Part shown: one piece after another, positions 58,407 to 64,000 of the stretch
How positions within the stretch are numbered: the first letter of the stretch is position 1
How the letters are laid out: each line of letters begins with the position of its first letter
DNA from: Amycolatopsis iheyensis
GTDB lineage: Bacteria > Actinomycetota > Actinomycetes > Mycobacteriales > Pseudonocardiaceae
Assembly: GCF_024703995.1 (NCBI RefSeq)
Contig: NZ_JAMXQV010000001.1
Coordinates: 186,001-250,000 of the forward strand
Reading direction: 5' to 3'
Length of the DNA: 64,000 nt
Made by a program: the position numbers and the translations under genes
The notes under the pieces: model-generated
Told to the model about the DNA's origin: nothing
What the model saw: only the letters and a program-made list of their open reading frames with translations
The model's database searches: none

Positions 58407-59158
58407 TGTAGTTTGTGATTCGAATTACTGCAGTTTGATCTGTTCTTTGGCTGATGCTTTGAGTTTTGCGATTAGTTCGATATAGAGGCCGCGGCTTCTT
58501 AGTACTGCAGCCGCAGGGCGTGATCTAGCGACGTGTCGTGGTCATGAGGGCGGCTACTGCGTGATCGGCCTCAAGGTGTTGGATCTCGAAGTGGACGCGG
58601 TGGCTGCGTCGTCGCCCCTACCTGATAACCGTCTTGCTTGCTGGAGGGCCGAGTGTTCGATGACATGTTCGCGCTGGTCGTAGGGTGTTTTTGCGCAGGC
58701 CGATTCACGCCGGCGGGCATGCAACGCCTGCTGAACTTCTACCGCTGGGACCCCGACTGTGGTTTACCCCGGGCCTCCCGGTGTGTCTCAAGGCCCTGAC
58801 AGCTCGTTCAGGCGCCGCCAGTGTGCACCGAGACTCCCTCGTTTTCGTCTCGTCTCGGGCGTGGACCGAACGCGACACCTTGACGTTCGGCGGGATCGCA
58901 GCGAAGACCCGATAAAGCCCGAGGCCCGGCGACATCGGCGGATGGCTGGTGGTGATCGGATTCTGTGAGGTGCACGGCTCCGTGCCGTGTGCTGCCACGC
59001 TGGGAGCGAGCCTCCGCCGGCCCAGTGGCGTGGGCGTTTGCTGAGGGTCGAACTGAGGGGCAATCAGGGCGGCAAGCGACGGACGTCCACGGACGCCTGG
59101 AGACTCCGAAAGTGCAGGTCAGAGCCCTGCAACCAAGGTCAACAAGTGACGAATTCCG
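58407..59158. other. Right part of the island without a recognisable gene
   Basis: In these 752 bp I find no supportable gene. The composition returns to GC-rich from about 58500. Short frames (for example 58685-58915) lack family features. No recombinase remnant could be identified. Confidence 0.5.
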
Positions 59159-59243
59159 CTCGTAATGAATAGGTCGGGGGTTCGATTCCCCCAGGCGGCT
59201 CCGCAGGTCAGGCCCCATCCGAGACACCTCGGTTGGGGCCTGA
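59159..59243 (+). repeat. attR-type direct repeat (truncated tRNA-Thr plus hairpin)
   Basis: Copy of 49637-49721. The tRNA part (59159-59199) lacks the 5' half and is not functional. Its T stem is GGGGG/CCCCC compared with AGGGG/CCCCT in the intact tRNA, a paired change. The terminator-like hairpin is at 59208-59243. Confidence 0.85.
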
Positions 59244-59341
59244 TCCGTTTGGTGGGTGAACCGGTGCGCGGCCGAGAAAGTTCCGCAGGTTCATCCGTTG
59301 GGCGGAACGATCCACCACCCGCCCGATGGTCGACTCGCTCC

Positions 59342-60595
59342 ATGCGGATCCCGGTCGTCCAGCAGCTCGTCGACGAGGTCGCTTCCGCGCGGGCGTCGTT
59401 GCGGGCGAGCAGGCGCGGGCTCGTCCTCAGCGCCGTCCGGTCGATCACCGAGGAGCAGGTTCGCGGCCGGGACGCCGTCGTCGCGGCCTTCGCGCGGCGC
59501 GGGCACCAGGCGGACGTCATCGCGGGCGAGCACCGGGCCGTTTACCGGAAGCTGGCGCGGCAGGAGCTCTCGACCGGCCGCTTCCAGTTCGCCGGCTTCA
59601 GCGCGGGCCTCGTCGCGCTGGTCGCGTTCTGGGTCGGGGTCGGGTGGTACTTCGACGATCACTTCAACGCGGCCGGGGCGATCTTCGCCGGTATGGGTGG
59701 CTATCTGTTCGTCTTCGGGCCCGCGATGCTGCTCACCTGGCTCCTGTCGCGCCTGCCGTCGCTCCAGCTGGTCCTCGTGGGCTTGTACATGCTCGCGGTG
59801 ACGTTCGCGGCCGGCCTCATCGGCTATGGCGAACTCACCGGGGCAGGGCCGGTGCGCGTCGGCCGGGGCTCCGGAGGGCTGGCTTTCGTGCTGGTCGAAG
59901 GCATCCTCTCCATCGGGCTCATGGTGGCCGTCGTGGTCGTCGGCGGGCTCATCGCCGTGTACGTGCAACGTCGCCGGCGGTTGGCGTTGCCCGGGTCGCA
60001 CAGCCTGCGCCTGCTGTTCCAGGCCATCGAGATGTCGGCCGCGGACGAGCCGTTCCTGCGCGCGGACACCCGGCGGGAGCTCGTCCGGCACATGGCGCAG
60101 CTGGCGGTGATCCTCAGAGTGGCGCTGTGGAAGACCGTGCGCCCGTCGAGCCGGCTGGCGCGTTCGGTCCTCAAGCACCGGTGCGCGCTCGCCGCGCAGA
60201 CAGTCGAAGTGATGGGCGTCTGGGTCACCCTGCCCGCGAAGACGACGCGTACGGATTACCAGGACCGGATGTGCGCTCTAGCCGAGACGCTGATGTCCGG
60301 CCGGCTGGACGAGCTCCCGGTCGAGCCCCTTCGCGGCGCCATCAGCTTGCAGAGCAGGCTCGCCTCACTGTCCGGCTTCCTGCGGATGATCCTCATCGGC
60401 GCTGTCCCGATAGGTGTCGTGGGGGGACTGGTCAAGTTCGGCGGCGTCCCGTCGGAAGCCATCGCCGGACCTGTGTGGACGTTCCTGTGGATCTGGCTGC
60501 TGGTGGCGTTGCTCAGCGCGCTCGGCGAGCTCGCCACCGGACGGACCTTGTTTGACCGCACGCTGGAACTCTTCTCCAGGGCATCCAAGGAATGA
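59342..60595 (+). CDS. Polytopic membrane protein of unknown function
   Basis: The 417-residue protein has an N-terminal helical cytoplasmic region (about 1-80), four or so transmembrane segments between 85 and 215 (AGFSAGLVALVAFWVGVGWY, GMGGYLFVFGPAMLLTWLL, LVLVGLYMLAVTFAAGLIG, ILSIGLMVAVVVVGGLIAVY), a soluble helical domain, and two C-terminal transmembrane helices. No family recognised. ATG at 59342; the frame upstream runs into the att repeat and is not coding. It is the first chromosomal gene right of the island. Confidence 0.65.
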   Translation: MRIPVVQQLVDEVASARASLRASRRGLVLSAVRSITEEQVRGRDAVVAAFARRGHQADVIAGEHRAVYRKLARQELSTGRFQFAGFSAGLVALVAFWVGVGWYFDDHFNAAGAIFAGMGGYLFVFGPAMLLTWLLSRLPSLQLVLVGLYMLAVTFAAGLIGYGELTGAGPVRVGRGSGGLAFVLVEGILSIGLMVAVVVVGGLIAVYVQRRRRLALPGSHSLRLLFQAIEMSAADEPFLRADTRRELVRHMAQLAVILRVALWKTVRPSSRLARSVLKHRCALAAQTVEVMGVWVTLPAKTTRTDYQDRMCALAETLMSGRLDELPVEPLRGAISLQSRLASLSGFLRMILIGAVPIGVVGGLVKFGGVPSEAIAGPVWTFLWIWLLVALLSALGELATGRTLFDRTLELFSRASKE

Positions 60596-60616
60596 TCACC
60601 CGGTCGGGGGAAACGT

Positions 60617-60650
60617 GCGAAGGCCCCCAGCACGAGCCGGGGGCCTTCGC
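60617..60650. terminator. Bidirectional terminator
   Basis: GCGAAGGCCCCC (60617-60628) and GGGGGCCTTCGC (60639-60650) form a perfect 12-bp stem between convergent genes. Confidence 0.85.
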
Positions 60651-60664
60651 GATCAGCAAAGGGG

Positions 60665-61129
60665 CTACTTCGGAGCCGACACCTTGACCACTGTGGCCTT
60701 TGCGTCGCCGCGGGGGGTTTTGTAGGTGATCTCGTCGCCCGCCTTGGCTCCCACCAGTGCCAGGCCCAAGGGGCTGTCCGACGTTATCGCGTCCGCGTCC
60801 TCGCCCGGGACCGTCACCACCTGGAACGTCTCTTCGTCGCCGTCCGAGAAGCGGAGGGAGACCTGTGTGCCGTCCGGGAGCTGGGCGTTGCCGTAGCCGC
60901 CGTGCTCCATCTTCGCGGCCAGGTCGGCGATCTGGCGGTCCAGCCGGGCCGCCGCCTCCGCGCGGTCGATCACGTCCGCCTGGTCCGCCGCGTCCCCGGT
61001 GCGTTCCTGCTCGCCGGGTTGCGGCGCGAGGGCTTCCCGTTGCGCGCGCAGGTTCGCGATTTCCTTCTCCAGCTGGCTGCGCGCAGCCGGGCTGAGCCCC
61101 TTGTCCCCTGAGATCACCATGCCGGGCAT
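60665..61129 (-). CDS. GreA/GreB-family transcription elongation factor
   Basis: The 154-residue protein has an N-terminal coiled-coil domain (about 13-75; SQLEKEIANLRAQREALAPQ, then DQADVIDRAEAAARLDRQIA, whose acidic residues sit near the tip) and a C-terminal FKBP-like domain with SPLGLALVGAKAGDEITYKT. Gre factors enter the RNA polymerase secondary channel and stimulate transcript cleavage. It is divergent from the usual GreA sequence, so it may be a second Gre-like factor. Start ATG 61129; ATG 61120 is also possible. Confidence 0.82.
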   Translation of the reverse strand: MPGMVISGDKGLSPAARSQLEKEIANLRAQREALAPQPGEQERTGDAADQADVIDRAEAAARLDRQIADLAAKMEHGGYGNAQLPDGTQVSLRFSDGDEETFQVVTVPGEDADAITSDSPLGLALVGAKAGDEITYKTPRGDAKATVVKVSAPK

Positions 61130-61243
61130 TGTCCGCTGCGCGGACCGGGGTGGCCAATCCGGTTTTTCACCCCGAGGTCACCCGCGGGACGTCTGCCCTA
61201 GGATTCGGGGCTGCCGTCCAGGAAGAAGGTAACGAGAATCACC

Positions 61244-61831
61244 GTGAGCGCAGTCCCCGGTCGCAGCGACCGGCTCTCTCCCAACCAGCTGGCCAAGCAG
61301 GAGCAGATCGTCGAGGCCGCCCGCGTCGTGCTCGCGCGCGACGGGCTCGCGGGCTGCACCGTCCGCGCCATCGCCGACGCCGGCCCGCTCACCAAGAGCG
61401 CCATCCACTACTACTTCGCCGACATCGACGTCCTCATCGACCGCGCCATGGCCGCGCACATCACCGCCTTCGCCGCGGGACTGCGCGAGGTCGCCGCGAA
61501 GCACGACGAGCCGCGTGCACGCCTCTTCGCCGTCCTCGAGGAGTACCTGCGCGTCTTCGCCGCGAACCCGAACGCCGCGTTCCTCTGGTTCGAGTACTGG
61601 ATCGCGGCCGGCCGCGCGCAGCACCCGCAGGCCATCGACGTCATGCTCAGCTCGCTGACCGAGCTGCTCGCCGAGCTCCTCGCCCCGCTCGACGTCGACG
61701 ACCCGCGGGCGCGCGCCCGGGCGCTGCTGTCGTACCTGCTGGGCACGGTCGTCCAGCAGCGGGTGCGGCCGCGGCCGTTCGCCGCGCTGCGCGGCGACAT
61801 CGAGGCGCTCTGCTTCGCCAACTACGGCTAG
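61244..61831 (+). CDS. TetR family transcriptional regulator
   Basis: The 195-residue protein has an N-terminal TetR DNA-binding domain (about 15-65; EAARVVLARDGLAGCTVRAI, then KSAIHYYFADIDVLIDRAMA) and a helical ligand-binding C-terminal domain. GTG at 61244 has AAGAAGG upstream. The target is unknown; the carboxypeptidase gene follows 88 bp downstream on the same strand. Confidence 0.87.
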   Translation: MSAVPGRSDRLSPNQLAKQEQIVEAARVVLARDGLAGCTVRAIADAGPLTKSAIHYYFADIDVLIDRAMAAHITAFAAGLREVAAKHDEPRARLFAVLEEYLRVFAANPNAAFLWFEYWIAAGRAQHPQAIDVMLSSLTELLAELLAPLDVDDPRARARALLSYLLGTVVQQRVRPRPFAALRGDIEALCFANYG

Positions 61832-61919
61832 CAACGCCCTTTAGATCCGTAGGCGTACGGATTGCGCGTTACGTCCGGCTCCGGCCAGTCTCGGGTGACC
61901 CCCGAGAGCAGGAGACGTG

Positions 61920-63140
61920 ATGCGCCCACGAACGTGCCTGGCAGCGGCCGCGGCCGCCCTCTTGATGCTCACCACCGGCGGCGTGGCCGCTGCCCAGCCC
62001 GCCGGCCCCCAGGTCTACGAGGTGACCGGCACCGGCACGGCCCAGCAGCGCACCGAGGTCGCCCGGACCGGCGCCGACATCCTCGACAGCGCGAACGGCG
62101 TGACGACCGTCATCGCCAACCCCGGCGAGGCCGCCCAGCTGCGCGCGCTCGGCTTCGGCGTGAAGGCGCTCGGTGCGGTCAGCCGGCCGCAGACCACGGC
62201 GACCGTCGAGGACTTCCCGGCCGGCTACACCGGCTACCACACCTACGCCGAAACCCAGACCGAGCTGCAGAAGGCCGTCGCGAACTACCCGTCGCTCACC
62301 AAGCTGGGCAGCGCCGGGACGTCGTACGAGGGCCGTGCGCTTTCGCTGCTCAAGATCTCCGACAACGCCGCGACGGACGAGAACGAGCCCGAGGTGCTCT
62401 TCACCTGCAACCAGCACGCGCGCGAGCACCTCACCACCGAAATGTGCCTGCACATCGTCCAGCGGCTGACCAGCGGATACGCCACTGACCCGGCGATCAA
62501 GCGGCTCGTCGACAGCACCGAGATCTGGGTGCTCCCGAGCGTCAACCCGGACGGCTCCGAGTACGACATCTCCGGCGGCACCTTCCACAGCTGGCGCAAG
62601 AACCGCCAAGGCCCCGGCACCGACACGAACCGCAACTGGGGCTACAAGTGGGGCTGCTGCGGCGGCTCGTCCGGCTCGACGTCCAGTGAGACCTACCGCG
62701 GCACGGCGGCGTTCTCCGCGCCCGAGACCCGGGCCGTGTCCAACTGGGTGAACTCGCGCGTGGTCGGCGGCGCCCAGCAGATCAAGACGCACATCGACTT
62801 CCACACCTACTCCGAGCTCGTGCTCTGGCCGTTCGGCTACACCTACGACCGGACCGCGCCGGGGCTCACCGCGGCCGAGGCGACCAAGTTCGAGAACCTC
62901 GGCCGGCAGATGGCCGCGACCAACGGCTACACGCCGGAGCAGTCCAGCGACCTCTACATCACCGACGGCAGCGTCAACGACTGGATGTGGGCGACGCACA
63001 AGATCTGGAGCTTCACCTTCGAGATGTACCCGAAGGGCGGCAGCCCGGGCTTCTACCCGCGCGACACCCAGATCGTCCCGCAGACCACGCGCAACGACAA
63101 AGCCGTCGACATCCTGATCAACGCGGCGATCACGGGCTGA
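61920..63140 (+). CDS. Secreted zinc carboxypeptidase, M14 family
   Basis: The 406-residue protein has a signal peptide (cleavage near AAAQP, residue 26) and a propeptide-like region to about 95. The M14 domain has zinc ligands His/Glu in CNQHAREHLTTEM and His in IKTHIDFHTYSELVLWPFG. The substrate segment is VLPSVNPDGSEYD and TDTNRNWGYKWG, and the catalytic Glu is in SFTFEMYPKGG. It resembles carboxypeptidase T/Streptomyces griseus-type enzymes that trim C-terminal residues from extracellular peptides. ATG at 61920 has AGGAG 5 nt upstream. Confidence 0.93.
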   Translation: MRPRTCLAAAAAALLMLTTGGVAAAQPAGPQVYEVTGTGTAQQRTEVARTGADILDSANGVTTVIANPGEAAQLRALGFGVKALGAVSRPQTTATVEDFPAGYTGYHTYAETQTELQKAVANYPSLTKLGSAGTSYEGRALSLLKISDNAATDENEPEVLFTCNQHAREHLTTEMCLHIVQRLTSGYATDPAIKRLVDSTEIWVLPSVNPDGSEYDISGGTFHSWRKNRQGPGTDTNRNWGYKWGCCGGSSGSTSSETYRGTAAFSAPETRAVSNWVNSRVVGGAQQIKTHIDFHTYSELVLWPFGYTYDRTAPGLTAAEATKFENLGRQMAATNGYTPEQSSDLYITDGSVNDWMWATHKIWSFTFEMYPKGGSPGFYPRDTQIVPQTTRNDKAVDILINAAITG

Positions 63141-63157
63141 CGTGCTGGGCGCTTTCC

Positions 63158-63202
63158 GGGGGCTCCGGGTGGCGGAGCCCCCGGCCCGAGGCGAAGCCTC
63201 GG
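63158..63202 (+). terminator. Two tandem terminator hairpins
   Basis: GGGGGCTCCG/CGGAGCCCCC (63158-63182) is followed by CCGAGGC-GAA-GCCTCGG (63186-63202), directly after the carboxypeptidase gene. Confidence 0.8.
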
Positions 63203-63230
63203 ATGTCACAGCGCGGTCTAGGGTGCGGGC

Positions 63231-63749
63231 ATGCCTCTGTTCTCGTTCGAAGGGCTCAGCCCGCAGGTCCACCCGGACGCCTGGATCGCGCCCACCGCCA
63301 CGCTGATCGGCGACGTCGTCGTCGAGCGGGACGCCTCGATCTGGTTCGGTGCGGTGATCCGGGCCGACTTCGGCCGGATCGTCATCCGCGAGGGCGCCAA
63401 CATCCAGGACAACTCGGTGATCCACGTCAACGACGGCGTGTGCGAGGTGGGCAAGAACGTCACCGTGGGCCACCAGTGCCTGGTGCACGACTGCACGATC
63501 GGGGAGCAGGCGCTGATCGGCAACGGCTCGACGGTGCTCGACAAGGCGAAGATCGGCGCGCGGGCGCTGGTCGCGGCCGGCGCCACCGTGACGCCGGCGA
63601 CCGAGGTGCCCGACGAGGTCATCGCGATGGGCAGCCCGGCGAAGAAGTTCGTGCCGCTGACCGACTCCGCGCGGATGTGGGTCGAGCACAACGCGGCGGT
63701 CTACCAGGAGCTGGCCCGGCGCCACCGCGCGGGCACGAAACCGGTTTGA
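63231..63749 (+). CDS. Gamma-carbonic anhydrase family protein
   Basis: The 172-residue protein is a left-handed beta-helix of hexapeptide repeats. Three His in the metal positions, His65 (NSVIHVND), His81 (VGHQCLVHD) and His86, match the trimeric gamma-CA/PaaY/YrdA family. It may hydrate CO2 or act as an acyltransferase-like protein; activity is unproven in most such members. ATG at 63231. Confidence 0.88.
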   Translation: MPLFSFEGLSPQVHPDAWIAPTATLIGDVVVERDASIWFGAVIRADFGRIVIREGANIQDNSVIHVNDGVCEVGKNVTVGHQCLVHDCTIGEQALIGNGSTVLDKAKIGARALVAAGATVTPATEVPDEVIAMGSPAKKFVPLTDSARMWVEHNAAVYQELARRHRAGTKPV

Positions 63750-63782
63750 CCCTCCAGTAGCTGGAGACTCTAGCTTCGAGGC

Positions 63783-64000
63783 ATGGCTCCGAAGAAACTC
63801 ACCCACCAGGTCACCCTCGAACTCGGCGCGGGCAACGCCCCGGTCGTCGACCTCGGCAAGATGCTGGGGCAGACCGGGGTCAACCTCGTCGAGATCAAGA
63901 AGGCCTACGACGCGGCGACGGCGGGCCAGCGCGGCGACATCGTGCCGGTGGTCGTCTCGGTGTTCGAGGACCGCTCGTTCGCGCTGCGGCTCAAGACGCC
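63783..64000 (+). CDS. Divergent ribosomal protein L11 paralog (cut by the window end)
   Basis: The first 72 codons align with L11: MAPKKLTHQVTLELGAG, then LGKMLGQTGVNLVEIKKAYD and AATAGQRGDIVPVVVSVFED, then RSFALRLKT. In normal L11 the loop reads PAPPVGPALGQHGVN; here it is APVVDLGKMLGQTGVN, so the conserved prolines that contact the thiostrepton site are missing. The gene is not in the usual nusG-rplK-rplA context, as far as the window shows. It may be an alternative or specialised L11. The 3' end is outside. Confidence 0.82.
   Translation, partial: MAPKKLTHQVTLELGAGNAPVVDLGKMLGQTGVNLVEIKKAYDAATAGQRGDIVPVVVSVFEDRSFALRLKT

Larger units (their letters stand above)
49637..59243. mobile_element. 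Genomic island integrated in tRNA-Thr(CGT), no integrase seen
   Basis: About 9.5 kb lie between two copies of the tRNA-Thr 3' end. The left copy completes a full tRNA; the right one is a truncated half. This is the normal result of site-specific integration into a tRNA gene. Cargo: a membrane NTPase with repeats, small genes with two XRE regulators, and an RT plus NUDIX pair. Base composition drops sharply from about 55.9 to 58.5 kb. I find no tyrosine or serine recombinase, excisionase or transfer gene, so the island is probably defective or moved in trans. Confidence 0.8.

Noticed and set aside
58685..58915. Possible recombinase remnant at the right end of the island
   Set aside because: No R-H-R-Y or serine recombinase motifs in any frame.
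59165..59341. N-terminal extension of the membrane protein through the att repeat
   Set aside because: It would translate the truncated tRNA and its terminator hairpin.

Overview
This window is chromosomal DNA from a high-GC actinomycete. GC-rich third positions, frequent GTG starts, ATGA/GTGA start-stop overlaps and the gene order all point to the Pseudonocardiaceae, most likely an Amycolatopsis. The gene order acs - (MurNAc salvage genes) - HAD phosphatase - 6C RNA - ssd/tad genes - DECH helicase - hppA - WhiA-like gene - topA - MFS/tmk fusion - DNA polymerase III delta' is the 'helicase/secretion neighbourhood' of Mycobacterium (Rv3644c-Rv3670 region) and Streptomyces (SCO3540-SCO3563 region). 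Species identity is inferred from gene content, not from a marker gene.

Layout. 1-8.4 kb: a GntR/TetR hybrid regulator divergent from an FAD monooxygenase; an EphE-like hydrolase with a holin-like membrane protein; NhaA; a POT peptide transporter; a VIT1-type metal transporter; a cupin; a short palindromic repeat; an AT-hook/coiled-coil protein. 8.5-13.6 kb: acs, GNAT acetyltransferase, phosphoribosyltransferase, degenerate Fic-like protein, NicT. 13.6-20.6 kb: a peptidoglycan-salvage cluster (murQ, RpiR/MurR regulator, beta-lactamase-fold hydrolase, NamZ-type DUF1343 protein, NagZ-type GH3). 21.2-28.3 kb: HAD-IB phosphatase, 6C small RNA, then a tightly coupled tad operon (ssd, tadA, tadB, tadC, pilin, two TadE-like genes) interrupted by a 26-residue-repeat gene. 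29-49.5 kb: Prim-Pol-like gene, helicase, hppA, lipoprotein, WhiA-like gene, trypsin-like protease, topA, three EspG-like paralogs, MFS/thymidylate-kinase fusion, holB, LAxTG surface protein.

49.6-59.2 kb is a genomic island in a tRNA-Thr(CGT) gene. The 3' half of the tRNA plus its terminator hairpin is repeated at the far end (85 bp, 4 mismatches). I see no integrase. The cargo is an NTPase with 33-residue repeats, a set of small genes around two XRE regulators, and an AT-rich pair: a reverse transcriptase followed by a two-TM NUDIX protein of the SMODS-associated type, which needs a -1 frameshift. This RT/NUDIX pair looks like a phage-defence module. 59.3-64 kb returns to chromosome: membrane protein, GreA, TetR, secreted M14 carboxypeptidase, gamma-carbonic anhydrase, and the start of a divergent L11 paralog.

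The strongest regulatory signal is upstream of two EspG-like genes. Each has a LexA (SOS) box, then a TTGTCGGTG-N8-(-10) element of the RecA-NDp/PafBC type, then a GTG start 6 nt after the -10. A third LexA-like box precedes the WhiA-like gene. This suggests DNA-damage control of EspG-like genes.
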